Virus record (IMG/VR): IMGVR_UViG_3300032073_000024
Coordinates: 1 to 64,000 of that record
Reading direction: 5' to 3' (one strand)
DNA: 64,000 nt
DNA from: a virus
Shown piece by piece: positions 7,607 through 13,821 of the stretch (within the stretch, counting starts at the first letter, position 1; every line of letters starts with the position of its first letter). Made by a program: the position numbers and the translations under genes. The notes beneath the pieces were generated by a model. That model did not search any database. It had not been told where the DNA came from and worked only from the letters and a program-made list of their open reading frames with translations.

Positions 7607-7743
7607 GCATTAATGTTCCACTTACTCTTAATATTCTTAGCTTGATCTACGGCATTTTTTAAAATTCTCTCTGCCTGACTGTCTGGATGTGTCTGTTCTA
7701 CTTTCTTTAAAGCCAATACTAAGTTCATAAGCAAATCTTCCAT
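7579..7743 (-). CDS. Possible small minus-strand gene (54 aa)
   Basis: ATG at 7743 gives MEDLLMNLVLALKKVEQTHP, then DSQAERILKNAVDQAKNIKS, a plausible helical protein, stopping at 7579 inside the plus-strand terminator. It would be the only minus-strand gene in the early region. A perfect TATAAT lies about 10 bases before the ATG (minus strand, near 7754-7759), but no good -35 box or ribosome binding site is visible. Natural amino acid use argues for it; isolation argues against it. Confidence 0.4.
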   Translation of the reverse strand: MEDLLMNLVLALKKVEQTHPDSQAERILKNAVDQAKNIKSKWNINAKNPRHLHL

Positions 7744-7980
7744 AAGGGGAGGGCATTATACACACCATATGTTTCCCCGACCAAGAGTATTCAGATAAAG
7801 GTTTTTAGTAATTGGCTCAGAAAACCCGAAAACCCATATATATATAGCTGGTGGGCGGGGGCTGCCGCCCCCGGTGGTGGGGTGGGCTGGCTGGAATTGC
7901 CCAAACCGGCGCGAAGTAAGGCTAATTAGTAGAGTTTTAAGCGTGGAAACACGTTTACCCCTGTGTTTATTAGGTAAAAT

Positions 7981-7998
7981 GCATAATACTTATTATGC
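7981..7998. promoter_or_regulatory. 18-bp perfect palindrome, possible operator
   Basis: GCATAATA-CT-TATTATGC is an uninterrupted inverted repeat in non-coding DNA, unrelated in sequence to the 17-bp dispersed palindrome. A dimeric regulator could bind it; there is no direct evidence for which. Confidence 0.4.
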
Positions 7999-8105
7999 GT
8001 TGGGGCAAAATGTGGGACAATCTAAAGCAAACCGGGCAAAAAATTGCACGAAGTGGATAGATAGAACACACATAAGGGGACAAAAACCGTACCAAGTCTT
8101 TTACT

Positions 8106-8122
8106 TATACTGTAACAGTATA
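8106..8122. promoter_or_regulatory. Operator palindrome 2 (perfect)
   Basis: TATACTGTAACAGTATA in the non-coding block, 660 bp before copy 3. Confidence 0.85.
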
Positions 8123-8191
8123 CAAAAACCTTAATGAATCCTTAGTTTCTGGGGTTTTCACGTGGTGTCATGGGAATTACAGACTTGAACC

Positions 8192-8740
8192 TACCAGCAG
8201 AAACAAAGGACTGGTTCATCATTGCCCATCGTGGTCAGGCCCACGTTAAGAATCGCCGCCCTTCGGGGACTTGCTAGGATCTGGCAAGTGTTAAAAAATG
8301 AACTCGGCCCGCCGCCGGTAATGCCCTTCGGGGACTTGGAACTCTTTGGCCAAGTGCGGGACTATTTTACACCTTCGGGGAATCTTGGCGGATTTGGTAA
8401 TTTAGTAGGTGAGGGAACGACCTAGCAATCCCATCGCTCTACCAACTGAGTTGGCTGCGGTATGTCCCGCAGAAAAACCAACCAAATAGCAAATTGCTGC
8501 GCGGAAATGACCAGTAAAAACAATGGATCTAGCGTGAGTTTGAAGACCAGCAAATTGCAAACAGTACGGAAAAGGGCAGCCGATCAATGACAAAACATCC
8601 GGCCAAGGTTTAAAGAGATTAAACACTTACGACCTACCGATTGAGCCATCAAACAACCAGTAAAAACAAGGAAAGCTTTTGGCTAATCAATCAATAAAAT
8701 CCTAGAAACAGTAAAAGAATTGTGCCAGTAAAAACAAGGA
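8192..8740 (+). repeat. Dispersed direct repeat CCAGTAAAAACAAGGA, four copies
   Basis: Copies near 8192 (CCAGCAGAAACAAAGGACT, diverged), 8510 (CCAGTAAAAACAATGGA), 8657 (CCAGTAAAAACAAGGA) and 8724 (CCAGTAAAAACAAGGACT). Spacing is irregular (about 318, 147 and 67 bases). They resemble iterons in being short, directly repeated and close to the big palindrome at 8750. Confidence 0.55.
8259..8390 (+). repeat. Repeated two-hairpin module with UUCG loops
   Basis: CCC-TTCG-GGG (8259-8268) followed by ACTTG...CAAGT (8269-8289), then CCC-TTCG-GGG (8324-8333) followed by ACTTGG...CCAAGT (8334-8355), then a decayed third copy at 8372 (CCTTCGGGG). The repeat keeps both the stable tetraloop hairpin and the adjacent stem, which suggests structured RNA on the plus strand rather than protein coding. 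Confidence 0.45.
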
Positions 8741-8749
8741 CTCAATTCT

Positions 8750-8806
8750 TTATACTGTCTCTCTTAGCTTATACTGTCACAGTATAGGTTAAGAGAGATA
8801 GTATAA
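8750..8806. promoter_or_regulatory. 57-bp palindrome centred on an operator copy
   Basis: Centred on base 8778, the 28-base left arm (8750-8777) and right arm (8779-8806) match at 25 of 28 positions, and the three exceptions are G-U compatible in RNA, so a transcript could pair over the whole length. The outer ends repeat the operator half-site (TTATACTGT... and ...AGTATAA), so the element holds one full 17-bp site flanked by two inverted half-sites. It lies 53-109 bp before the ATG at 8859. Confidence 0.75.
8770..8786. promoter_or_regulatory. Operator palindrome 3 (perfect)
   Basis: TATACTGTCACAGTATA at the centre of the 57-bp palindrome before the 8859 gene. Confidence 0.9.
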
Positions 8807-8858
8807 GCGGTTTTATACTACTCAATTAACAATCAACCAAAAGAAAGAATTAATTATT

Positions 8859-9380
8859 ATGACAAAGATAACAAAAAAAGTACGTGAAGGATTATTAACA
8901 GCAATATTCACAGCAACTCAGGATGCATCATCAAAGCAAGATATATACAACAAAAGTGAACAGAAGTTCGGTGAAGTTGTATGGCAAGCAATGGTCAAAA
9001 TCATAGGGGCAAAAAACCTAACAACTGATATGTATGGCAAGGACAAAGAGAATAAGGAAAATATTGATGCGCTTGTCAAAGAGATCAAAGGTAAAGCTGT
9101 TGAGGGCGGGTTTAGTAATAGCCATGCTGGTAATACTATCAGCGCAGTTCTGAAGGAAAACGGTTTAGAGCGCAGGAAAGTTAAAAAAGATCCTGAAACT
9201 ACTGAAGAGGCTGAAGTAGTAGAGGAAAACGTAGCTGTTGAAGTCAAGAAGGACGCTGAAAACTGGGAAAAAGCATACGCTTACACCTTGAATCTATCTG
9301 GTCAAGATTTGACAGATGCTAAGGCAATGGCTTTGAAAGTTTATAGAGCATTTGAAGCAGCAATGAAGAAAGACGCTTAA
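8859..9380 (+). CDS. Hypothetical early protein, possible DNA-binding
   Basis: 173 residues: a basic N-terminus (MTKITKKVREGLLTAIFTAT), a helical region to about residue 105 with HAGNTISAVLKENGLERRKV, an acidic Glu/Val linker (about 112-130) and a C-terminal helical domain (AENWEKAYAYTLNLSGQDLT...). Two folded parts joined by an acidic linker are visible, but I do not recognise the family. It is a single-gene unit between the 57-bp palindrome upstream and a UUCG terminator downstream, so it is probably strongly regulated. Confidence 0.7.
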   Translation: MTKITKKVREGLLTAIFTATQDASSKQDIYNKSEQKFGEVVWQAMVKIIGAKNLTTDMYGKDKENKENIDALVKEIKGKAVEGGFSNSHAGNTISAVLKENGLERRKVKKDPETTEEAEVVEENVAVEVKKDAENWEKAYAYTLNLSGQDLTDAKAMALKVYRAFEAAMKKDA

Positions 9381-9387
9381 TATTAGT

Positions 9388-9410
9388 GAGACTCCTTCGG
9401 GAGTCTTTCT
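9388..9410 (+). terminator. UUCG-loop terminator after the 8859 gene
   Basis: AGACTCC-TTCG-GGAGTCT (9389-9406) followed by TTCTCC, 8 bases after the stop codon. The stem is strong but the T-tract is short, so efficiency is uncertain. An operator copy follows 9 bases later. Confidence 0.65.
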
Positions 9411-9414
9411 CCAC

Positions 9415-9431
9415 TATACTGTCACAGTATA
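9415..9431. promoter_or_regulatory. Operator palindrome 4 (perfect)
   Basis: TATACTGTCACAGTATA, directly after the UUCG terminator. Confidence 0.9.
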
Positions 9432-9657
9432 TCAAGGTAGCTCCTTGTTATTGGTCGCACCAAAATAAAAATACTGACAGTGTAGTGTAGAGAGACTTTA
9501 TAAGTTTCTTCACTGTACTTCTTATCAGGGATAGCTCTCTGTTATTGGTAGCACCAAACAAAATCAGTTGTGTGAGGCGGCGGTATTTCAATCAGTACTT
9601 TGTACGGTTAGTTAATACTTAATGAAGCATGACTATAGAAGTACAGTGAAGAGACAC
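9432..9657. promoter_or_regulatory. Gene-free region with paired direct and inverted repeats between two operators
   Basis: Holds an imperfect direct repeat (TAGCTCCTTGTTATTGGTCG... near 9438 and TAGCTCTCTGTTATTGGTAG... near 9532, both followed by CACCAAA) and an inverted repeat TCTTCACTGTACTTCT (9507-9522) with its complement AGAAGTACAGTGAAGA (9637-9652). It is bounded by operator copies at 9415 and 9658. No open frame of note. It could be a regulated leader, small RNA or origin component. Confidence 0.5.
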
Positions 9658-9674
9658 TATACTGTTACAGTATA
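9658..9674. promoter_or_regulatory. Operator palindrome 5 (perfect)
   Basis: TATACTGTTACAGTATA, 11 bases before the ATG at 9686; it would overlap the ribosome-loading region. Confidence 0.9.
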
Positions 9675-9685
9675 ACAACAATCTT

Positions 9686-10507
9686 ATGAAAAAAACAAAT
9701 GGATACGTAATCTATGAGAACCATAGACTAGTAGTAATAGCAACTGGCTTCACAAGGAAGTCAGCCAACAGGAAGACAGGCAACATGATTCAAATTTGGA
9801 TTCTTGTTAAGGCGCAGAATCCAGTCAAGGCAGTGTTGACTGGGTTAGATGAGATCATATGTGGCGACTGTCCTTTTAGGGGAGAAATCTGCTACGTAAA
9901 TGTAGGACAAGCACCACTTGCAATCCACAAGACATGGCTTAACGGTGGATACGGATACGCTGGAACTTTTGATAATAAAACTGGTGAATGGATACCAGAT
10001 AAGGCAATGCTTGCTAGGTTATTTAGTGGGGCAAGCACTAGGTTTGGTGCATATGGTGATCCAGTAAACATACCTTTACCAATAGTCAAAAGAATTGCAG
10101 ATCATTCTGCTAATTGGACTGGGTACACTCATCAATGGAGGGCAATTAATAATCAAGCCTACCGTGAATACTTCATGGCCTCAACAGATACTGAGGAACA
10201 AAAGATTACAGCGCATGAGATGAGCTGGCGTAGCTTTAGGGTTATTGATGATGGAGAAAATCCAAGTGATGGAGAGATTGTTTGCCCTAATTATACACAT
10301 GGTGTGCAGTGTGCAGATTGTGGTATGTGTAAAGGTAAAGGATCAAAGGCTAAATCAATTGTGATTACAGCACATGGTAGTAAGAAGAAAAAATTCTCAA
10401 AGGTCAGAGACTACGTGTCCAATCCTTTGGACAACATGAACCCAGCCCAGAAGATAATCGGAGAAAGACTTATGGAAAAACAAAACAACTATACTGTCAC
10501 AGTATAA
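9686..10507 (+). CDS. Conserved phage/plasmid Cys-rich protein (DUF7227-like)
   Basis: 273 residues. Recognisable blocks: KTGNMIQIWILVKAQNPVKA, GDCPFRGEICYVNVGQ (about 60-75), RFGAYGDPVNIPLPIVKRIA, WTGYTHQWRAINNQAYREYF, MASTDTEEQ, WRSFRVIDDGENP and CPNYTHGVQCADCGMCKGK (about 200-218). This order matches a family of unknown function common in phages and plasmids; the clustered Cys and His suggest a metal or Fe-S site. The last codons (YTVTV and the TAA stop) are supplied by an operator palindrome. An operator also lies 11 bases before the start. Confidence 0.8.
   Translation: MKKTNGYVIYENHRLVVIATGFTRKSANRKTGNMIQIWILVKAQNPVKAVLTGLDEIICGDCPFRGEICYVNVGQAPLAIHKTWLNGGYGYAGTFDNKTGEWIPDKAMLARLFSGASTRFGAYGDPVNIPLPIVKRIADHSANWTGYTHQWRAINNQAYREYFMASTDTEEQKITAHEMSWRSFRVIDDGENPSDGEIVCPNYTHGVQCADCGMCKGKGSKAKSIVITAHGSKKKKFSKVRDYVSNPLDNMNPAQKIIGERLMEKQNNYTVTV
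10490..10506. promoter_or_regulatory. Operator palindrome 6 (perfect)
   Basis: TATACTGTCACAGTATA; encodes the YTVTV end and most of the TAA stop of the 9686 gene and lies 10 bases before the ribbon-helix-helix gene. Confidence 0.9.
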
Positions 10508-10516
10508 CAAAGTAAA

Positions 10517-10699
10517 ATGAACCTAAAGAGAAAAAATAAAACAGTGGTTCTTAATGTTAATGAGCGTGATAAATTCTATATTAAAGTTAGAGCTGAACAT
10601 CTAGGCATAACTGTTAGTGAATATCTTCGCGGTTTAGTTAAGAAAGATATGAAAAAAATTCACTGGAGAGAGAACTATAAAATTAAAATAAATGAGTAA
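10517..10699 (+). CDS. Ribbon-helix-helix (Arc/MetJ-like) DNA-binding protein
   Basis: 60 residues. KTVVLNVNERDKFYIKVRAE (about residues 8-27) followed by HLGITVSEYLRGLVKKDMKK fits a ribbon-helix-helix fold: an alternating beta strand, helix 1, a short turn and helix 2. Such dimers bind short palindromes or repeats in the major groove, as Arc, Mnt and CopG do. The gene starts 10 bases after a perfect 17-bp palindrome, so autoregulation is possible, and it is a leading candidate to bind the dispersed operators. That link is inference from fold type and position. Confidence 0.65.
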   Translation: MNLKRKNKTVVLNVNERDKFYIKVRAEHLGITVSEYLRGLVKKDMKKIHWRENYKIKINE

Positions 10700-10889
10700 A
10701 AATAAACCAAGGGCGCATGTTCCTTTTAATACTGGAACACGTATGCATAAGCCAGCCAAGGGAGCTGGATCATATCAACGCAAGCAAGGACAAGTAATGT
10801 CCAAGCGTGAGCAGGAAGAAGCTGACTACCTACACGGGGTGAGCTTTGATCAAGACGGATGCGACAATCATATACCAAGCCATGAGTAA
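10692..10889 (+). CDS. Small basic protein (65 aa), unknown
   Basis: Starts MSKNKPRAHVPFNTGTRMHK, followed by PAKGAGSYQRKQGQVMSK. The KGxGSYxRKxG stretch is faintly like the ribosome-rescue factor ArfA, but the rest does not match and I do not assign it. It overlaps the ribbon-helix-helix gene by 8 bp and the next gene by 8 bp. Confidence 0.55.
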   Translation: MSKNKPRAHVPFNTGTRMHKPAKGAGSYQRKQGQVMSKREQEEADYLHGVSFDQDGCDNHIPSHE

Positions 10890-11265
10890 CGGTGCAACAG
10901 TAAGAAGAAAAGAGTTCCTTAACTACGTAAAAATGTGTGCTAAGGCAGAAAGAAACCATCGCGTAAATGATAAAGGGACTAGGATTCAATATGTATGCAG
11001 TGATTGTGGTTCCTCTTGCGTGGGTACAGTTGCACTCGCAACATGGTGTGAGGATAAGCAAGACTGGGAAGCAACTGAATTCTTTACACGGGATGATGAG
11101 AAAGATCCTAAAGCTCATTGCGGTGGATGCGGTGCAGACAATTCCAAAGGATCAAACATTCGCTTACTACCAGTGGAGATATACAAAGCTCTTAAACCTG
11201 AGAAAGACTACATGGAAGATGATGCCCAGACTCTAGCTATGGAAATGTTAAGAAAGGATTTATGA
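10882..11265 (+). CDS. Zinc-ribbon-like hypothetical protein (127 aa)
   Basis: Start chosen at ATG 10882 (MSNGATVRRKEFLNYVKMCA), which overlaps the previous stop; a longer frame from 10846 is less likely. Cys pairs YVCSDCGSSC (about 40-49) and HCGGCGAD (about 82-89) suggest a metal-binding ribbon. The C-terminus is helical. ATGA junction to the next gene at 11262. Function unknown. Confidence 0.65.
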   Translation: MSNGATVRRKEFLNYVKMCAKAERNHRVNDKGTRIQYVCSDCGSSCVGTVALATWCEDKQDWEATEFFTRDDEKDPKAHCGGCGADNSKGSNIRLLPVEIYKALKPEKDYMEDDAQTLAMEMLRKDL

Positions 11266-11453
11266 CAGTGACATATCACGTTACCGTGAAGAGTGGGGAT
11301 CACGTACAAACCCACAAGGTTGAAGGAGAAGGTGAAAGCTTGCTCCAATGTTATTCATCTGTGATCAATCAGATTGCAGAATCGTTCCCTTCAAGTGAAG
11401 GGCATCTCATTATCGGGGTAAAGTCCGATGGCGTAGGAGGCATTAGCCTCTAA
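11262..11453 (+). CDS. Small hypothetical protein (63 aa)
   Basis: MTVTYHVTVKSGDHVQTHKV, then a helix (LLQCYSSVINQIAESF) and a strand. It looks like a small alpha/beta protein. It is translationally coupled by ATGA to the previous gene and ends just before an operator-containing hairpin. Confidence 0.6.
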   Translation: MTVTYHVTVKSGDHVQTHKVEGEGESLLQCYSSVINQIAESFPSSEGHLIIGVKSDGVGGISL

Positions 11454-11460
11454 ATAAAAC

Positions 11461-11503
11461 AACTCTCACCGCTTGTACTGTCACAGTATAGGCGGTGGGA
11501 GAT
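11461..11503 (+). promoter_or_regulatory. Operator copy embedded in an extended hairpin
   Basis: The operator at 11474-11490 is flanked by CTCACCGC and GCGGTGGGAG, extending the palindrome to about 21 positions per arm, 17 Watson-Crick plus three G-U. As RNA this would be a stable intercistronic hairpin; there is no U-tract, so it is not a standard terminator. Confidence 0.6.
11474..11490. promoter_or_regulatory. Operator palindrome 7
   Basis: TGTACTGTCACAGTATA, one outer mismatch, inside the extended hairpin 11461-11503. Confidence 0.8.
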
Positions 11504-11525
11504 ACAAACAAAAAGGAAAACTAAT

Positions 11526-12062
11526 ATGAATAGTTATAGTGCAAGATACAGATACAAAAAGAGATCGGAGATAGACGCTAAGTGGGTACTAATTCCCGGC
11601 AATACATACTCAATCAAAGACAACTTGAAATCTTTAGGTTGTAAGTTTGGGGAAAGAGGTGGAGCTAAAGGTTGGTTCTCTGACCCTGACTCCAGTCATA
11701 TGGGTGAGATCAATGAGTTAGTAAAAGCATTACCGCCAGCACCTGACTACTCCAAGTGGGTAAACATAACAGGCAAGACGTTTCCATTTAAGGAAACTTT
11801 GAAGAGAGACTACAAGGCAAGGTGGAATGCTGACGCTAAGGCTTGGATGGTTGACCCGTCTAAAGCTAAGGATGCTCAGGACATGGTTGACTTTGCTACT
11901 GGTGTGGAGAAGACAGCCAACTCAGTTCCCGGTATACCATGTGAAGAGTGCGGAACAGAACCCGCATATCAAAAAGGAGGCAGGACATTATGTGATGATC
12001 ATATCATTCATGAACTTGAACTGTCTCAGATTGATAACGTCATGGAAGGAGAAACAGTATGA
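11526..12062 (+). CDS. Tandem DUF5710-like repeats plus C-terminal zinc knuckle
   Basis: 178 residues with two related segments: WVLIPGNTYSIKDNLKSLGC...GWFSDP (about 21-55) and WVNITGKTFPFKETLKRDYK-ARWNADAKAWMVDP (about 79-113). The pattern of a strand, K-x-L, a basic W/F motif and W-x-V/S-DP resembles the DUF5710-type module often attached to phage and plasmid DNA-processing proteins. The C-terminal CEECG...GGRTLCDDH (about 139-160) is a likely zinc site. Start follows AAAGGAAAAC with good spacing. DNA-related function is inferred. Confidence 0.6.
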   Translation: MNSYSARYRYKKRSEIDAKWVLIPGNTYSIKDNLKSLGCKFGERGGAKGWFSDPDSSHMGEINELVKALPPAPDYSKWVNITGKTFPFKETLKRDYKARWNADAKAWMVDPSKAKDAQDMVDFATGVEKTANSVPGIPCEECGTEPAYQKGGRTLCDDHIIHELELSQIDNVMEGETV

Positions 12063-12331
12063 GTGGAGAACTAAAAGAATACTGGGTGACGGTTCCTGAA
12101 GTATGGCAGCAACAGTATACAGTCATTGCGGGTAGCCCTAAAGAAGCATTGGCTGCTGTGATTGATGGAGACGGCTCTCCACATATGGAGGCTGAACACG
12201 TAAGAGGTATTGAACTTAATGCAAACAGCTTAGAAGGATTAGACACATGGTCTGTAAATGATATATCAGTCTCAGATGAAGAGAATGTAGGCTATATCTG
12301 TGGCGGAGAATGGAGGGAAGGACATGCCTAA
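12059..12331 (+). CDS. Hypothetical protein (90 aa)
   Basis: MSGELKEYWVTVPEVWQQQY, then TVIAGSPKEALAAVIDGDG, ending CGGEWREGHA. A strand-helix pattern with an AGSPKEALAAV segment is visible in several small phage proteins, but I cannot name the family. ATGA overlap with the previous gene, and the next gene starts inside its 3' end. Confidence 0.6.
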   Translation: MSGELKEYWVTVPEVWQQQYTVIAGSPKEALAAVIDGDGSPHMEAEHVRGIELNANSLEGLDTWSVNDISVSDEENVGYICGGEWREGHA

Positions 12332-12491
12332 AAGATACAAAGTGTGGACTCAATTAGAAGTCATTGATGAAGATGATTACCCAGAAACAATAGAGGATTC
12401 TTATGTGGGGGTAGCTGAGTTCAGCAGCCTTAAAGAAGCACAATCCTTACAAGTAACACTGCAAGATCAGTTCAGTGGATTAACTGATTAA
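12324..12491 (+). CDS. Small hypothetical protein (55 aa)
   Basis: Start chosen at ATG 12324 (MPKRYKVWTQLEVIDEDDYP) because GGAAGG lies at the right distance; the frame is open upstream to 12300. Contains VAEFSSLKEAQSLQVTLQDQ, a helix. It ends 6 bases before an operator. Confidence 0.55.
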   Translation: MPKRYKVWTQLEVIDEDDYPETIEDSYVGVAEFSSLKEAQSLQVTLQDQFSGLTD

Positions 12492-12497
12492 CTTTAC

Positions 12498-12514
12498 TAT
12501 ACTGTCACAGTATT
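12498..12514. promoter_or_regulatory. Operator palindrome 8
   Basis: TATACTGTCACAGTATT, one outer mismatch, between the 12324 gene and the MoxR promoter. Confidence 0.8.
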
Positions 12515-12544
12515 AACCAAATAAATTAACTTGTCTTAAAAGGG

Positions 12545-12573
12545 TTGACGTTATACCACGTATGGTGTAACTT
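12545..12573 (+). promoter_or_regulatory. Promoter with internal dyad before the MoxR cassette
   Basis: TTGACG (12545-12550), a 17-base spacer and TAACTT (12568-12573). The spacer region holds an imperfect dyad GTTAtACCA-N4-TGGTgTAAC (12550-12571), a sequence different from the dispersed operator. It lies 54-82 bp before the ATG at 12627 and just after an operator copy at 12498, so the cassette may have two layers of control. Confidence 0.45.
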
Positions 12574-12626
12574 GATTCCCTTTGACAACACTCAACCATT
12601 ATTAACAACATAAACAACTAACAAAA

Positions 12627-13772
12627 ATGAATGCAACTAAAGCGTACACCTCAACTCTAGAGGTAATTAAACTAGGTGTCATGATTTGTATAGACATGAC
12701 AAGAACACACATCCAATCCAAAGGTAAAGACGGGGCCGCTATGGTTCCTGTGATTTGGGGTGGCGTAGGGTTAGGCAAGTCACAGCTTGGCCAACAAATC
12801 ACAGCTCAATTAGGTTATGAGCTGGTTGACTTGAGAACATCAGACAAAGACCCAACTGATATTGGTGGGTTGCCTTGTCCCAACACTGACAAAGGTGAGT
12901 TAGTATATCTACAGTCAACATTAATGGAGCGCGTACTGAAACAGTATGATTCCAAAGGGAAGTACATACCTAAGAAACGTAAAGGTTGTATCTTTATGAT
13001 GGATGAAAAAGATCGGGCGACTATGGAGGTGCAGAATGTTACACTTCAGCTTGACTTAGATAGGACTATCAATGGCAGAGAATTAGATGATGATGTTTAT
13101 ATTATCGGTGCTGGCAATGCCGATTCAGATACTGGAACTACACCTCTGTCTTCCGCTGCTGCCACTAGGTTGATTCACTTCTACGTAGACTCAACATCTA
13201 ATGCCGCCGTTAAGGGATGGCAAAACTGGGCTACTGATCAAGGCTTGCCGTCTTGGTCTATAGCATTCGCTGATTACCGTAAGGAAATATTTTGCGGTGA
13301 AGAGGTAGAGTATTCCGAGGTAACTAAATGTACTCCTCGTACTTTTGTTTGGGCTATCAAGCTCATTGAAAGGTGTAATAAAATTGGAGGCTATGCCAAT
13401 AGACCAGAAGTTATCAAAGCTCTAGTCTATGGAGCTATAGGTTCAGTCGCAGGGCAAGAGGCATTAGCATTCCGCAAGCTGCAAGAGAATGTTCCAGATG
13501 TTAATTCAATCATCAAAGATCCAGATGGGGTTGACATACCAGAAGGTAGTGACTCGTTTGGAATTCTGTACATAGCTACCCAGCATCTAGTTGAGTATGC
13601 ATATGCAGATGGCACTGAAGATCGGGAAGCAACCCGTGCTTTTATTAAGTATGCTAACCGCTGGCCTGATGAACCAAAGGGAGCATTTATGAATGCCGCC
13701 TTACAACGTGGACTCACAGTCGCAGGACTTGATGAGTATAAGAAATGGGATGAGCATCGCAAGGCTGCTTAA
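12627..13772 (+). CDS. MoxR-type AAA+ ATPase
   Basis: 381 residues. Walker A GGVGLGKS (45-52), Walker B CIFMMDEKDR (121-130), sensor 1 GAGN (161-164) and an arginine in SAAATRLIHF near 181 are all in place for a MoxR/RavA-like AAA+ ATPase. DPTDIGGLPCP between Walker A and B is typical of this class. MoxR ATPases act as chaperones with vWA-domain partners, and such a partner is encoded two genes downstream. The gene starts its own unit after a promoter/dyad and an operator; its TAA stop touches another operator copy. The substrate and role in infection are unknown. Confidence 0.85.
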   Translation: MNATKAYTSTLEVIKLGVMICIDMTRTHIQSKGKDGAAMVPVIWGGVGLGKSQLGQQITAQLGYELVDLRTSDKDPTDIGGLPCPNTDKGELVYLQSTLMERVLKQYDSKGKYIPKKRKGCIFMMDEKDRATMEVQNVTLQLDLDRTINGRELDDDVYIIGAGNADSDTGTTPLSSAAATRLIHFYVDSTSNAAVKGWQNWATDQGLPSWSIAFADYRKEIFCGEEVEYSEVTKCTPRTFVWAIKLIERCNKIGGYANRPEVIKALVYGAIGSVAGQEALAFRKLQENVPDVNSIIKDPDGVDIPEGSDSFGILYIATQHLVEYAYADGTEDREATRAFIKYANRWPDEPKGAFMNAALQRGLTVAGLDEYKKWDEHRKAA

Positions 13773-13787
13773 TACTGTCACAGTATA
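13771..13787. promoter_or_regulatory. Operator palindrome 9
   Basis: AATACTGTCACAGTATA, overlapping the MoxR stop codon, before the helical cassette gene. Confidence 0.8.
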
Positions 13788-13821
13788 ATATAATTAATTA
13801 ACTAAATAACTAAACGCTACA

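Larger units (their letters stand above)
7744..8858. other. 1.1 kb gene-poor, repeat-rich block (possible origin or RNA region)
   Basis: No convincing gene. Contents in order: a GGGGGC-TGCC-GCCCCC hairpin (7857-7872) followed by G-rich GGTGGTGGGGTGGGCTGG that could form a G-quadruplex; a perfect palindrome GCATAATA-CT-TATTATGC (7981-7998); the 17-bp operator at 8106; repeated UUCG hairpins (8259-8390); four spaced copies of a CCAGTAAAAACAAGGA-like word (8192-8740); and a 57-bp palindrome (8750-8806). Repeats plus secondary structure between two early operons fit a replication origin, a regulatory hub or an untranslated RNA. Confidence 0.5.

Noticed and set aside
7874-8134. Open frame of 86 residues on the plus strand
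   Set aside because: Covers the G-rich hairpin, the 18-bp palindrome and an operator, with unnatural composition; the non-coding reading explains it better.
8402-8626. Open frame of 74 residues on the minus strand
   Set aside because: It crosses the hairpin and iteron-like repeats, has no ribosome binding site and no neighbours on that strand.
8405-8655. tRNA D-arm-like sequences on the minus strand (CTCAGTTGGTAGAGCG near 8430-8455 and GCTCAATCGGTAGG near 8633-8648) and a T-arm-like GGTTCAAGT near 8175
   Set aside because: I could not build an acceptor stem, anticodon arm or T-arm around any of them, so no tRNA is called; they may be decayed fragments or chance.
8770-8786. The palindrome as a host LexA (SOS) box
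   Set aside because: The E. coli LexA box spaces CTGT and ACAG by eight bases, here by one; arms and repeat number also differ.
9388-9431. The palindromes as ordinary transcription terminators
   Set aside because: The stem is AT-rich with no consistent U-tract, and real terminators (5859, 9388, 19350, 51181) are separate from them.
10692-10889. ArfA-like ribosome rescue protein
   Set aside because: Only a KGxGSYxRK stretch is similar; the rest of the protein does not match.
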